Source of the DNA: SAR324 cluster bacterium | GTDB lineage: Bacteria; SAR324; NAC60-12 | Length of the DNA: 64,000 nt | Assembly: GCA_015232315.1 (NCBI GenBank) | Contig: JADFZZ010000020.1 | Span: 25,416-89,415 of the forward strand | Direction: 5' to 3' | In this document: positions 1 through 8,828 of the stretch, one piece after another | How the letters are laid out: each line of letters starts with the position of its first letter | Position numbering within the stretch: position 1 is the stretch's first letter | The notes under the pieces: model-generated | The model's database searches: none | The model's input: the letters and a program-made list of their open reading frames with translations, nothing else | Told to the model about the DNA's origin: nothing | Translations under genes and position numbers: made by a program

Positions 1-862
1 CAAAATCAGTATTTTCAAGTTGCGCGTTTTCAAAATTGGCCCGTTCGAGTTCAGCCTGAAAAAATATGGCATTATTCAAGGATGCGTCCTTAAATGTGGC
101 ACCGACCATCAACGCCTTGGTAAAAATAGCCCCATCCAGGATGGCACCTTCAAAATTGGCATGATCATAAATAATTCCAGCAAAATTTGCGCCCAGCAAA
201 TTTGCGCCCATGATGGTCGCCCCCTCCAGGGCGGCACCCCGCAAATCTGCTTTTCCCAGATCCGCATCCTGAAAATCAACGCCTTTGAGAATACTTTTGC
301 GTAAATCAGCACCGACCATATCCGAATAATGGAGATCCGCATCGGTCAGATCCGCCTGTGAAAGTTGTGCTCCCGTCCATTGACTTCTCACCATTCTGGT
401 CAGATTCAGGTGGGCTCTGTTGAGCCTGGCCCCATTGAAATTGGTGCGATACAACATGCTGGCAGTGAGATCCGCATCATCCAGCAGAGTGTTCTCCAGA
501 TTGGCCCCGGATAATTGTGAATTGGGTAAAATGCTGTTTTGCATTTGAGCTCCCTGGAGCTGGGCATCTTCCATCAGGACACTGGTCAGGTTCGCACCAT
601 TCAATCGGGCTGATTTCAGATTAACGCCCACCAGATAGGATTCCTGAAGATTGGCTGAATCAAGGTTGCACCCCTCAAGATTGGCACCATACAAATCACT
701 TCCAGCCAAATCCGCACCTTTCAGGTTGGCACCGGAAAGATCGCATTTCACACAACTCCGGGTCTCTTTCAGACGAATCAATGCCTGTTCGTCATATCCC
801 ATGGCTGACGTTGAGAACCCAATAATTCCCATAAGCATCCAGAAGGTTCTTCTGTTTTTCAT
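1..862 (-). CDS. Exported pentapeptide-repeat protein (partial, C-terminus beyond the window)
   Basis: Reading the minus strand from the ATG at 862-860 gives an open frame to the window edge (287 complete codons). An N-terminal hydrophobic stretch (about residues 6-21) ending near SAMG looks like a signal peptide. From about residue 35 there is a near-continuous run of A(N/D)LXX five-residue repeats (GANL, GADL, NADF-type units), which fold as a right-handed quadrilateral beta helix. An AGGATCAC ribosome site precedes the start. The family is a scaffold fold with varied roles, and no catalytic residue is expected. The partner and substrate cannot be read from the sequence. It is transcribed divergently from the DtxR-family gene. 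Confidence 0.9.
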   Translation of the reverse strand, partial: MKNRRTFWMLMGIIGFSTSAMGYDEQALIRLKETRSCVKCDLSGANLKGADLAGSDLYGANLEGCNLDSANLQESYLVGVNLKSARLNGANLTSVLMEDAQLQGAQMQNSILPNSQLSGANLENTLLDDADLTASMLYRTNFNGARLNRAHLNLTRMVRSQWTGAQLSQADLTDADLHYSDMVGADLRKSILKGVDFQDADLGKADLRGAALEGATIMGANLLGANFAGIIYDHANFEGAILDGAIFTKALMVGATFKDASLNNAIFFQAELERANFENAQLENTDF

Positions 863-1247
863 TGTGATCCTATCAGTCGCTGTGCGAGATTGTGTGTTTG
901 TGTCAGTACGCCTCCGAAGGCTCTTGAACTGCTTAATCTGCTGATTTTACAATATTCAAGAATGCGCTCATCAGTCAAGATGACACCACTTCTGAATTAC
1001 GCGACAACGGCTAATTAATGGTTGATTTTATATGAGTGAAAGCGTTACTCTGTTTACGTAGAGTTTTATTTGTGTGAAGGTCAAGTCGCATATAATCAGA
1101 TAATGCCATAAACAGGTTGTTTCCTGTCATTTTTTTGTTTTGATGTATATCAAAACTTTGCATATATGAATAAAATCAATGTAAATCAAAAATGATCGTT
1201 TGATTTAGCTTTCCTGGTTTTTCCAATGTAACGCAAGAAGGGCCGCT
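863..1247. other. Divergent intergenic region between pentapeptide and DtxR-family genes
   Basis: This AT-rich 385-bp stretch has no convincing ORF. It should hold promoters for both divergent genes. The clear element is the FNR-type palindrome at 1140-1153. A TAAAAT at 1171-1176 could be a -10 box for the rightward gene. Further TTGAT/ATCAA-like half sites lie at about 1185-1205. Confidence 0.6.
1140..1153. promoter_or_regulatory. FNR-type binding site TTGAT-N4-ATCAA
   Basis: The sequence TTGATGTATATCAA matches the FNR consensus TTGAT-N4-ATCAA exactly. It is extended by TT/AA on both sides to an 8-bp-arm palindrome at 1137-1156. Its centre lies about 25-30 bp upstream of a possible -10 (TAAAAT, 1171-1176), close to class II activator spacing. 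CRP-family relatives can recognise similar sites, so the exact regulator is inferred. Confidence 0.6.
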
Positions 1248-1919
1248 ATGAAAAATATTGCCTCCACAGTCATTGAAGAATATCTCCAGATCATTTATCA
1301 ATTTCAGATAAGGGATGAAACCCTGAAAAGTATTGCTCTTGCTGAACATCTGGATACAAGCCCCTCCACAGTTCATGCCACTTTGCAGAGAATGATGAGG
1401 GATTCATTGATTCGGATGGATGACAAAAAACAAATTTTCCTGACAGAAGAAGGTCGAAAAGTGGCTGAAAATATTAAATTCAGACATAATCTGGCTGAAT
1501 ATTTTCTCTGCAATACACTGGGAATTCCCTGGTATGACGTTCATGTGCACGCCCATCGACTGGAACATGCCATGACGTCCCTGGTCACTGAAAAACTGGC
1601 TGAATTTCTGGGATTTCCCCACGCTTGCCCCCATGGGTCGCCAATGCCTGAATTCCGCAAGGATTTCTTGAAAGACGCAGAAACACTGGACATGGCCCAG
1701 GAAAACGCTGAGATTAAAATTGTGATGATTGATGAGAAGCTTGAAGAATCCAGAGACATGTTGAAACATCTGCATGAGAAAAACATGTTGCCGGGAGTAC
1801 GCTATCGGATCAAGGAACGTTCTGATGTGACTCATTCTTTGTTGCTGGAAGCTTCAGATCACCAGGTCATGGTCCCTTTTGATCTTGCCAAAAGCATCTG
1901 GGTTAGATTCGTCGAGTAA
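1248..1919 (+). CDS. DtxR/MntR-family metal-dependent transcriptional regulator
   Basis: This 223-residue protein has the full three-domain plan of DtxR/IdeR. Residues 1-65 form a winged helix (LAEHLDTSPSTVHATLQRM). Residues 70-140 are the metal-binding dimerisation domain, with a RHNLAEYFL helix, the conserved HRLEHAM segment and CPHGSPMP. From about 175 there is a FeoA/SH3-like tail (LPGVRYRIKERSD). Known members bind Fe2+ or Mn2+ and repress uptake genes. The ligand residues appear present, but the metal cannot be decided. The start is supported by AAGAAGGGCC upstream. The phosphoesterase gene follows 19 bp later, so the two may be co-transcribed. Confidence 0.93.
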   Translation: MKNIASTVIEEYLQIIYQFQIRDETLKSIALAEHLDTSPSTVHATLQRMMRDSLIRMDDKKQIFLTEEGRKVAENIKFRHNLAEYFLCNTLGIPWYDVHVHAHRLEHAMTSLVTEKLAEFLGFPHACPHGSPMPEFRKDFLKDAETLDMAQENAEIKIVMIDEKLEESRDMLKHLHEKNMLPGVRYRIKERSDVTHSLLLEASDHQVMVPFDLAKSIWVRFVE

Positions 1920-1938
1920 CAAATAAAGAGACTATTCT

Positions 1939-2826
1939 ATGATGCTCATCTGGTGGTTGGTGATTCTCGCCGCAGGGACAGGGGTTGTCTTGCTGGCGAG
2001 AAAAACCATGATTCAAAAGGCCTGTTTCCAGCAAAAGATTACGCTCAAGAAAACTGTCGAGCCTTCCCTGAAAAACCCTGAAGAAGTCCGGATTCTTGTG
2101 TTGGGAGATACTGGTTCCGCCTTGCCCGAACAGCATCAGGTTGCCAGGGCCTGTGCAAGAACCTGTGAGGATCTGGGCTGTGATCTGGTTTTATTGCTGG
2201 GAGATAATTTCATTCAACAGGGCGTTTCCGGCATTGATGATCCCCAGTTCAAAAATAAATTTGAAAAAATTTATCCACAGCAACTCCCGTTTTATGCGGT
2301 GTTGGGCAACCATGATATCCGTGGAAACTGGCGAGCACAGATTGAGTATACAAATCACAGTTCCCGCTGGTTCATGCCGGATGTCAATTATTCTTTTGAA
2401 GCCGGTCCCGTATTGTTTCAGGCCATCAACACGACTTGTACCATTTGTTCCTTGTGGAGCCTTTTCCGGAAAAGCAATAAGGACTGGCGCGTTGTGTTCG
2501 GGCATCGTCCCATGTTGACCACAGGCAGGCATCCGGGAATGACCTGGCTGGAACGCTGGCTTATCCGGCGTTCAGGAGCGAAATTTGTGCTTTCCGGGCA
2601 CAATCCGGGACTGGAACATCTTGAAGATCATGGATTGCATCAAATTGTCTCTGGCGGTGGTGGAACGCCGCTTCCTCCATTGCAGGAACGGGATTCCCCC
2701 GCCAAAAAATTTTCCGCACACACCCTGGGATATGTCTGGTTGCATCTCACAACGGGAAGTGTGAAGGCCAGATATTTCAATGCTGAGGGAAAATTTCTGT
2801 ATTCGTTTGAAGACCACAAAAAATAG
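1939..2826 (+). CDS. Membrane-anchored calcineurin-like metallophosphoesterase
   Basis: This 295-residue protein starts with one hydrophobic helix (residues 2-20), suggesting a membrane anchor with an exported catalytic domain. The metallophosphoesterase blocks appear in order: LGDTGS (about 54), LLGDNF (about 85), LGNHD (about 122), FGHRP (about 187) and SGHNPGLEH (about 219). That spacing resembles tartrate-resistant (purple) acid phosphatases more than nucleases. The substrate is unknown. It lies 19 bp after the DtxR-family gene, so metal-responsive expression is a reasonable inference. Confidence 0.88.
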   Translation: MMLIWWLVILAAGTGVVLLARKTMIQKACFQQKITLKKTVEPSLKNPEEVRILVLGDTGSALPEQHQVARACARTCEDLGCDLVLLLGDNFIQQGVSGIDDPQFKNKFEKIYPQQLPFYAVLGNHDIRGNWRAQIEYTNHSSRWFMPDVNYSFEAGPVLFQAINTTCTICSLWSLFRKSNKDWRVVFGHRPMLTTGRHPGMTWLERWLIRRSGAKFVLSGHNPGLEHLEDHGLHQIVSGGGGTPLPPLQERDSPAKKFSAHTLGYVWLHLTTGSVKARYFNAEGKFLYSFEDHKK

Positions 2827-2925
2827 CATTTCCAACGAAATAATATTGTGCTCTTGTCAAGCTCCTCAGAGGATGTTACATAAAGTCAGATGCTTCTTTT
2901 GATAACTTAATCTTGCAGGGATTTT

Positions 2926-3810
2926 ATGAGTAAAAATATTATTGTTCCCATCGATTATACGCTGATAAGTGAAGATGTGGCCTATGTTGCTGATGTCTGG
3001 GCCTCACATCTGGGGGATGGCATTCTTCATTTTTTGCATGTCAACCCTCCGTTGCGTCATTTTGTGAATCCTGAGTTATATGAATCAGCCAAACAGGATG
3101 TCAGCCAGAAAGCATTGAACAAATTAACAGGGTTTGTCGAAACACTGGGATTGAATAATCCTGTTGAATTTCATCATGTGATTGGGGAGCCAAGCTATGA
3201 AATTGTCCAGTTGGCAAATCAGCTTCACCCTGATCTGATTGTGATGGGGGCTCACGCCCATACAGAAGAAGACCGCTTTTTTCTGGGCAGCAATACTGAC
3301 TTTGTAGTCCATCATTGCCAGTATCCAACGCTGGTTTACAAAGGTCATGAAGAAAGTTATGCGCGGGTGATTATTATTCCTACTGATTTTCAGGCAAACA
3401 ACATCCCTGTCATTCAACTGGCTGACAAACGGGCCCAACAGACTGGTGAAGAGTTATGTTTTGTGCATGTGGAACGCAGTTCAAAATTTCATTTTTTACA
3501 ACTTGAAGATGGTTCCTGGGATTATGACCGTCTGGATGAATCTCAACTACAGCAGGAACATACAGAGATCGAAACCCGGATGAAAGAATTTCTCAACACT
3601 CTGAATATCAAATCAAAATACCAGTTCAGAATTTTGTTTGGCAATAAAGTTTATCTCAAAATTCTGGATCTCCAGCAGGAACTGCATGCTGGAATGATCA
3701 TGATGGCATCCCATTCAAGCACCTTCAAAAAACTGTTTCATGGAAGCAACGCGGGATATCTGATGCATCATGTCCAGTGTCCCATGTATGTCCATAAAAC
3801 AAACTCCTGA
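2926..3810 (+). CDS. Tandem universal stress protein (two UspA domains)
   Basis: This 294-residue protein is made of two UspA folds, about residues 1-143 and 146-294. Each begins with a strand of the IIVPIDYT / VIIIPTDF type and ends with a strand such as CPTLVYK or CPMYVHK. The nucleotide-loop motifs (MGAHAHTEEDRFFLGS and MASHSSTFKKLFHGS) are only partly like the G-2X-G-9X-G(S/T) consensus, so ATP binding is uncertain. UspA proteins are cytoplasmic stress or energy sensors. A GCAGGG ribosome site lies just before the start. The 99-bp upstream gap suggests its own promoter. Confidence 0.93.
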   Translation: MSKNIIVPIDYTLISEDVAYVADVWASHLGDGILHFLHVNPPLRHFVNPELYESAKQDVSQKALNKLTGFVETLGLNNPVEFHHVIGEPSYEIVQLANQLHPDLIVMGAHAHTEEDRFFLGSNTDFVVHHCQYPTLVYKGHEESYARVIIIPTDFQANNIPVIQLADKRAQQTGEELCFVHVERSSKFHFLQLEDGSWDYDRLDESQLQQEHTEIETRMKEFLNTLNIKSKYQFRILFGNKVYLKILDLQQELHAGMIMMASHSSTFKKLFHGSNAGYLMHHVQCPMYVHKTNS

Positions 3811-3962
3811 TTTGATTCCCTTCAACGGAGAATTTGGCTGGTAACTATCCTTCCAACGGAGTACCACCCGTTCTCCATTCCTGTTTTTTGAATTAACCAG
3901 TATCCTGTGATTCTCTGGTCGCTGTCTTGAGACTGGTTTGAAACTCGTCTCCACACCTCTGG

Positions 3963-3983
3963 ATTTCGTGTCAGGCACGAAAT
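3963..3983. other. Small hairpin between the UspA and thioredoxin-like genes
   Basis: ATTTCGTG and CACGAAAT form an 8-bp stem around a 5-nt loop in the 218-bp gap. No T-run follows, so terminator function is doubtful. The rest of the gap holds no ORF that I trust. Confidence 0.35.
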
Positions 3984-4028
3984 GACAAAAACAGAAAATC
4001 ACACCATACTAACTACCGGATTAGATTC

Positions 4029-4589
4029 ATGGTTGCGATTCCATCAAAAATGATCCCCCTGGGAACAACGGCTGTTCCATTTTCCCTGCCAGATACGGTT
4101 TCTGGGAAAATGATGTCCCTGGAAAATTTGAAGTCTTCCAGGGCCACAGTGCTCATGTTCCTCTGCAATCACTGCCCCTTTGTCAAGCACATACAAACGC
4201 AACTGGTGCAACTCGCAAAGGATTACCAGTCACGGGGTGTGGCTTTTATCGCAATCAATTCCAATGATGTTGAAAATTACCCTGAAGACTCGCCTGAAAA
4301 GATGAAGGCGGTTGCACTGGAAAAAGGTTATTCTTTCCCCTATCTGTATGATGAATCACAGTCGGTGGCCAAAGCCTACCAGGCAGAGTGCACACCTGAC
4401 TTTTTTATTTATGACTCCAGTTTGAAGTGTGTGTATCGCGGTCAACTGGATAATTCCCGTCCGGGAAATAACCTGCCAGTCACAGGTAAAGACATGCGCC
4501 AGGCTCTGGATGCCATGCTTGATGGGAACCCGGTTTCTTCTGATCAAAAGCCAAGTGTTGGCTGTAATATCAAATGGAAAAAACAGTAA
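4029..4589 (+). CDS. Thioredoxin-fold (AhpC/TSA-like) redoxin
   Basis: This 186-residue protein of the thioredoxin-like/AhpC-TSA superfamily has no signal peptide. The active-site region reads FLCNHCPFVKH (about residue 43), with two cysteines in C-N-H-C spacing instead of WCxxC or a lone peroxidatic Cys. The cis-proline region is CTPDFFIY (about residue 116). Proteins with this CNHCPFV signature are widespread, usually annotated thioredoxin family protein, with no fixed substrate. It is followed 31 bp later by the epimerase gene in the same direction, probably one transcript. Confidence 0.9.
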   Translation: MVAIPSKMIPLGTTAVPFSLPDTVSGKMMSLENLKSSRATVLMFLCNHCPFVKHIQTQLVQLAKDYQSRGVAFIAINSNDVENYPEDSPEKMKAVALEKGYSFPYLYDESQSVAKAYQAECTPDFFIYDSSLKCVYRGQLDNSRPGNNLPVTGKDMRQALDAMLDGNPVSSDQKPSVGCNIKWKKQ

Positions 4590-4620
4590 CCTTCTCCAGA
4601 CTCAGAAAAAGGAATGACTT

Positions 4621-5505
4621 ATGAAAATTTTGATTACAGGTGCTTCAGGCTTGGTAGGTAAGGCTCTTGTTCACGAGCTGGAACAACGTCATGAAATTGT
4701 TCCGCTATCGAGGACTCAATCTTCAGGTAAACCGTTCTGGAATCCGGAACACGGGGTGATCAACCCGAAAGATTTTGAAGGCGTGGAAGCGGTCATTCAT
4801 CTTGCCGGCGAAAGCATTGTGGAGGGGCGCTGGAGTGAAGAAATTAAAGATAAAATTTTGAATAGCCGTGTTCACAGCACCAGATTGCTGGTCGATACCC
4901 TCGCGCAGATGCCACAAAAACCTGCGGTGCTGATTTCTGCTTCAGCCGTCGGCTACTATGGAAATCGAGGAGACGCATGGCTGGATGAAAACAGTTCTTC
5001 GGGCACAGGCTTTCTGCCTGAAGTTTGCAGACATTGGGAAAATGCGTCACAACCGGCAACCGCCGCGGGAATCAGATTGGTCAACACCAGAATTGGACTG
5101 GTACTCAGTAAGCATGGCGGCGCCCTCAAACGGATGCTCCTGCCGTTCAAACTCGGAGTTGGCGGACAACTTGGCTCAGGACATCAATATATGAGCTGGA
5201 TTGCCATCAATGAACTGACCCGAATTTTTGAGTTCCTCATCAATCATCGGGAAATCAAGGGGCCTGTCAATGTCACAGCTCCCAATCCCGTGACAAACGC
5301 AGAATTCACCTCAGCTCTCGGGAAGGCGTTGTTTCGTCCGGCAATCTTGAAACTTCCTGCGTTTCTACCCAAAATGGCGATAGGCGAAGTGGCAGATGAA
5401 CTTCTGTTTGCCAGCGCCAGAGTCAGACCACAGAAATTGCTGGATGCCGGTTATTCCTTTCAATATGATACCATTCTGCCGGCTCTCAAAGCTGTTACAA
5501 GCTGA
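4621..5505 (+). CDS. TIGR01777-family NAD(P)-binding epimerase-like protein
   Basis: This 294-residue extended short-chain dehydrogenase/reductase has the N-terminal Rossmann motif ITGASGLVG (residues 4-12). The typical TIGR01777 (YfcH/SDR39U1) features follow: HLAGESI (about 61), SASAVGYYG (about 106) and RIGLVLSKHGGALKRM (about 157). The family-specific C-terminal DUF1731-like segment ends it. The catalytic YYGxxxD-type tyrosine is retained. The substrate of this family is not established. An AAGGAATG ribosome site lies directly upstream. It converges with the patatin gene, with 39 bp between the stop codons. Confidence 0.93.
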   Translation: MKILITGASGLVGKALVHELEQRHEIVPLSRTQSSGKPFWNPEHGVINPKDFEGVEAVIHLAGESIVEGRWSEEIKDKILNSRVHSTRLLVDTLAQMPQKPAVLISASAVGYYGNRGDAWLDENSSSGTGFLPEVCRHWENASQPATAAGIRLVNTRIGLVLSKHGGALKRMLLPFKLGVGGQLGSGHQYMSWIAINELTRIFEFLINHREIKGPVNVTAPNPVTNAEFTSALGKALFRPAILKLPAFLPKMAIGEVADELLFASARVRPQKLLDAGYSFQYDTILPALKAVTS

Positions 5506-5522
5506 AGGTTCCCCTCAAAGTG

Positions 5523-5544
5523 GAGACGCGATAACCTGCGTCTC
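5523..5544. terminator. Possible shared hairpin between convergent genes
   Basis: GAGACGC (5523-5529) and GCGTCTC (5538-5544) form a 7-bp GC-rich stem with an 8-nt loop. It lies exactly in the 39-bp gap between two convergent stop codons. There is no strong T-run on either strand, so it is a weak or non-canonical terminator at best. Confidence 0.4.
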
Positions 5545-6978
5545 TCACTCCATTCCCCGCAATTTTTCCAGACATTCTTCAAAGACCTTGTAGAGAAAAA
5601 TCTGATCTTCGATTTCGGCGATTTTAGGCCAGGTAGCCTGTTCCCCCAGGCGAATGTAAAGTTTGAGCCCCTTCATATCAGGATTGATTGCGACCTTTCG
5701 ATAGAGCAATGGCTGGAACGGAAACTGGATGTTGATATCTCCCAGATAGGTCTGCTTGGTCATGGCATAACCTTTGTCAAACAGAGGACGCCACAGGGAA
5801 TTTTCCATCATGCTACTGGAAACCTCGAAGATTTCCGCAAGCTGGGAATGGAGCATGGAAGATCCCAGATGCTTGACAAACGGGATCACACCTTTTTTGC
5901 GACGGTGAGTGATGAACGGCAACACATGAGGGTTGGCCTGACTGACAATGGTGTGATTCACATTGTGCAGACGTGCGATTCTCAATTTGGGCAAATCACT
6001 GTGAACTGAACCATCAATCCATTCTTCGGTTGCCATGTATGGAACGGGTTCACCGGAGTTGTTTTTCGAATGCAGTTTTACCGGACGGAACACCCCCGGA
6101 ATGGCACATGACGCAAGTGCGCTGTGGGCAATCATCACATCCGGTGCGGTCAGGTAACACAACACACGAGGCTTTTGTCTGGATCGAGTCGGCGAAACGG
6201 TGATGTTGAGAATTCTTCCGGAATGTTCATACGCTTCAAGAAAAGTCGCGGGTCCTACGTTGGACATGATATGTTCCAACAGGTTTGATGAATCCATGAG
6301 GAATTTTTCTTCCCGGATTTTTTGGGGAGATAACCATTTGAGAGCCTGCCTGTGTATCCGTTCAGGATGTGCGAAAAACTCATCCAGCTCCGTGTCATTT
6401 CTGGAACAGATTCCAGCCGCGACAATAGAACCCATGCTGGAACCCGAAATCACTTTGGGCAGTAGTTTCTGTTCCCAGAGTGCCTTGACCACGCCCAGAT
6501 GGTAGATTCCAAAGGCTCCGCCACCGCTCAGCATCAGAGCCGTCTGACCAAAATTATGTGACGCCTGCTCAAACATTTCCCGTTTGGTTTTCCGGGAAAG
6601 TCCCTCAATTTCATGATCACATAAAAATCTCATGGCGGCGGCGGCTTCTTCCAGAAATTCCCGGACAATCAAATGTGTGCCGGTCAGTGCGTTATGATAG
6701 AGAGACGGATTGCTGATTTCGCCCAGATGCCGGTAAAGACTTTCCTGAAGAACCCCGGCCAATTGCAGTTCAAAACCGGGCTTCCTGAGCGTTCTCATTT
6801 TATGCAGATGGCTTCCAAGCAAAGCCGCGTCATAGTGATGTGAATCATGGGTTTGACGCCATTCCAGTTTTCCTTCCATCCTGTCCAGTTGGGTGGCGAT
6901 TTCTTTCCACTGGGAATAGCTGGTTGCCTGGGACAGTTCTTTTTTTAATTTGATGATCCTGGGGTCTATAAACTTCAT
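5545..6978 (-). CDS. DUF3336 / patatin-like phospholipase
   Basis: The start at 6978 (MKFIDPR, 477 residues) is preferred over the longer frame to 7035 because AGGACCACCT precedes it. The N-terminal 150 residues (SYSQWKEIATQLDRMEG onward) match DUF3336. That domain precedes the patatin domain in yeast Tgl3/4/5-type triacylglycerol lipases and in many bacterial homologues. The patatin core follows: a GGGAFGIYHLG oxyanion loop, the nucleophile elbow GSSMG, and the catalytic Asp in WIDGSVHSDLP. The expected reaction is acyl-ester hydrolysis of a phospholipid or acylglycerol by a Ser-Asp dyad. There is no signal peptide. Confidence 0.92.
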   Translation of the reverse strand: MKFIDPRIIKLKKELSQATSYSQWKEIATQLDRMEGKLEWRQTHDSHHYDAALLGSHLHKMRTLRKPGFELQLAGVLQESLYRHLGEISNPSLYHNALTGTHLIVREFLEEAAAAMRFLCDHEIEGLSRKTKREMFEQASHNFGQTALMLSGGGAFGIYHLGVVKALWEQKLLPKVISGSSMGSIVAAGICSRNDTELDEFFAHPERIHRQALKWLSPQKIREEKFLMDSSNLLEHIMSNVGPATFLEAYEHSGRILNITVSPTRSRQKPRVLCYLTAPDVMIAHSALASCAIPGVFRPVKLHSKNNSGEPVPYMATEEWIDGSVHSDLPKLRIARLHNVNHTIVSQANPHVLPFITHRRKKGVIPFVKHLGSSMLHSQLAEIFEVSSSMMENSLWRPLFDKGYAMTKQTYLGDINIQFPFQPLLYRKVAINPDMKGLKLYIRLGEQATWPKIAEIEDQIFLYKVFEECLEKLRGME

Positions 6979-7075
6979 AGGTGGTCCTGTGTAAAAAAAA
7001 GAGAGAGGTCGATCATATTTTCGGCCATGTATCAAAACCGGGTCTTTGATTTGTTTCCCGATTTTGGTTTTGTAC

Positions 7076-7300
7076 TGTAGGGGCGACCTGTGTGTCTGCC
7101 CGGGAGCAGGGCCAATGTCATCAATTTAAGCAATTACCTCCGAGAAAATCCCCCTTTTCAAAGGGGGCATGGGGGATTTAACGATCAGAATTACATCCCC
7201 CAACCCCCTTAAACTAAGGGGGAATTGATACACAGTACCATCCAGAAAGGTTAAGTTGAGGACATTGTGAGCAGGGCGAACACACAGGTTCGCCCCTACA
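7076..7300. repeat. Composite palindromic element containing a family A MITE-like repeat (copy A1)
   Basis: The outer arms are TGTAGGGGCGACCTGTGTGT (from 7076) and its near inverse complement ending at 7300. The inner part, about 7124-7258, is an inverted copy of family A: TTTAAGCAATTACC, then AATCCCCC/GGGGGATT blocks, then GGTTAAGTTGAG. It resembles the elements at 39581-39718 and 49389-49535. No ORF in the gap 6979-7368 is credible. One small mobile element appears nested in another. Confidence 0.75.
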
Positions 7301-7368
7301 TTTTGTGGCATAAAATATTACCAACCCCAAAAAAGAGATATAAAATTGAATACTATCAGTTACCCTTG

Positions 7369-8805
7369 CTAAAAAACAAGCAGTTGCGGTTCAGTCATAT
7401 CACGAATGGCATACCGCAGTCCTTCTCGTCCCAGCCCTGAATCCTTGAGGCCCCCATACGGCATGGAATCAATCCTGAACCCCGGAATCTGGTTGACAAT
7501 GACAGCGCCAACTTCCAGACGTTCTGTCGCGGTTCGCATGGAATCCAGATGGTTGGTGAAGATCGAGGCCTGCAATCCATAGCGGGATTGATTGACGGCC
7601 TCAATGCCCGCCTCAAGATTTTTGAAGGATTCGATGATGACCACCGGTCCAAACACTTCTTCACAGACAACTTTCATTTCAGGAGTGGTTCGGGTCAGCA
7701 CGGTGGGTTGATACAGGTTGTGGGATTCATCCGCGATTTTTCCTCCGGCAAGGATTGTTGCGCCCTGTTTTGTGGCGTCTGTCACCCACTGATCAACGCG
7801 CAGGAGATGATTCCGGTCAATGAGGGGGCCAACGACCGTTTCCGGCAAGTGCGGATCACCCATTGCCACATTGCTGGTATGCAGAAGAAACTGTTCCACA
7901 AACTCATCAAATCTGTTTTCATGGACGTAAATGCGTTGGGTCGAAATACAGATTTGGCCGGCAAACAAAAAACTGCCCTGGACCAGTGCTTTGGCTGCAA
8001 AGGGCACGTCTGCCGATTCATCAATGAGCGCGGCCGCGTTTCCACCAAGTTCAAGAATTATTTTTTTTGTGCCGCAAATACTTTTGAGATACCAGCCCGT
8101 GGCGGCACTTCCTGTAAAAGACAACAGTTTGAAAGTTGCCTCACGTACCAGTTTTTCCGCAAAGGGAACATCACATTGAAGGACATTCACACTTCCTTCT
8201 GGACAACCAGCCTGTTCGCACAGTTTGGCAAAGGCCAGACAGGTCAAGGGGGCATACGGTGAGGGTTTAAGGACAATGGGACATCCTGCCGCCAAAGCCG
8301 GAGCAATTTTATGCAACGCCAGATTGAGTGGGAAATTGAAGGGCGAAATTCCCAGAACAGGTCCAATGGGAAACAGGCGGGTGAAGGCTGTTTTTCCAGT
8401 GCCATTGGCAAAATCCATGGGAATTGTTTCTCCCGTGAGTTGTAAGGCTTCCCGGGCCGCAATGTTGAGGGTGCTGATACAACGTTCGGTTTCAGCTCTG
8501 GCATAACTCAGTGGTTTGCCTGATTCCGCTGTGATCAGTCTGGCGAACCATTCTTTCTGACTGGTCAGATCTTGAGCAAGTCTGGATAACAGATCCGATT
8601 TTTGACCGGCTGACCAGGATTTTAAGGCTTGAAATCCCCGGTTTACCGCCGCTGTCACCAGCCCCAACTGTGACTCGTTCATCAAGTTCAGTTTGCTGAG
8701 GAGGTTGCCGTGAAATTTGTCACGAACTTCAAGAGCGGCACCGTTGCCGTCGATCCATTCACCACCAAGGTAATTCTGTGTCTGTAACAAGGATAAATCG
8801 TTCAT
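7369..8805 (-). CDS. NAD(P)-dependent aldehyde dehydrogenase family protein
   Basis: The start at 8805 (MNDLSLLQTQ) gives 478 residues and avoids overlap with the upstream stop at 8829; a frame to 8868 exists but would overlap. All aldehyde dehydrogenase signatures are present: GPVLGISPFNFPLNL, the general base in LELGGNAA, and the nucleophile Cys in FAGQICISTQR. EEVFGPV and the C-terminal GLKDSGLGREG are also present. The family oxidises an aldehyde to an acid with NAD(P)+. This type of sequence is close to glyceraldehyde-3-phosphate or phosphonoacetaldehyde-like subfamilies, but I cannot fix the substrate. It lies 23 bp downstream of the receptor-cyclase gene, so co-transcription is possible. 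Confidence 0.93.
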   Translation of the reverse strand: MNDLSLLQTQNYLGGEWIDGNGAALEVRDKFHGNLLSKLNLMNESQLGLVTAAVNRGFQALKSWSAGQKSDLLSRLAQDLTSQKEWFARLITAESGKPLSYARAETERCISTLNIAAREALQLTGETIPMDFANGTGKTAFTRLFPIGPVLGISPFNFPLNLALHKIAPALAAGCPIVLKPSPYAPLTCLAFAKLCEQAGCPEGSVNVLQCDVPFAEKLVREATFKLLSFTGSAATGWYLKSICGTKKIILELGGNAAALIDESADVPFAAKALVQGSFLFAGQICISTQRIYVHENRFDEFVEQFLLHTSNVAMGDPHLPETVVGPLIDRNHLLRVDQWVTDATKQGATILAGGKIADESHNLYQPTVLTRTTPEMKVVCEEVFGPVVIIESFKNLEAGIEAVNQSRYGLQASIFTNHLDSMRTATERLEVGAVIVNQIPGFRIDSMPYGGLKDSGLGREGLRYAIRDMTEPQLLVF

Positions 8806-8828
8806 ACAAACCTGATCAATTCGGGAAT

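Noticed and set aside
6979..7035. Longer N-terminus for the patatin gene
   Set aside because: An ATG at 7035 is in frame, but the ATG at 6978 has a good ribosome site and begins the DUF3336 region as in relatives.
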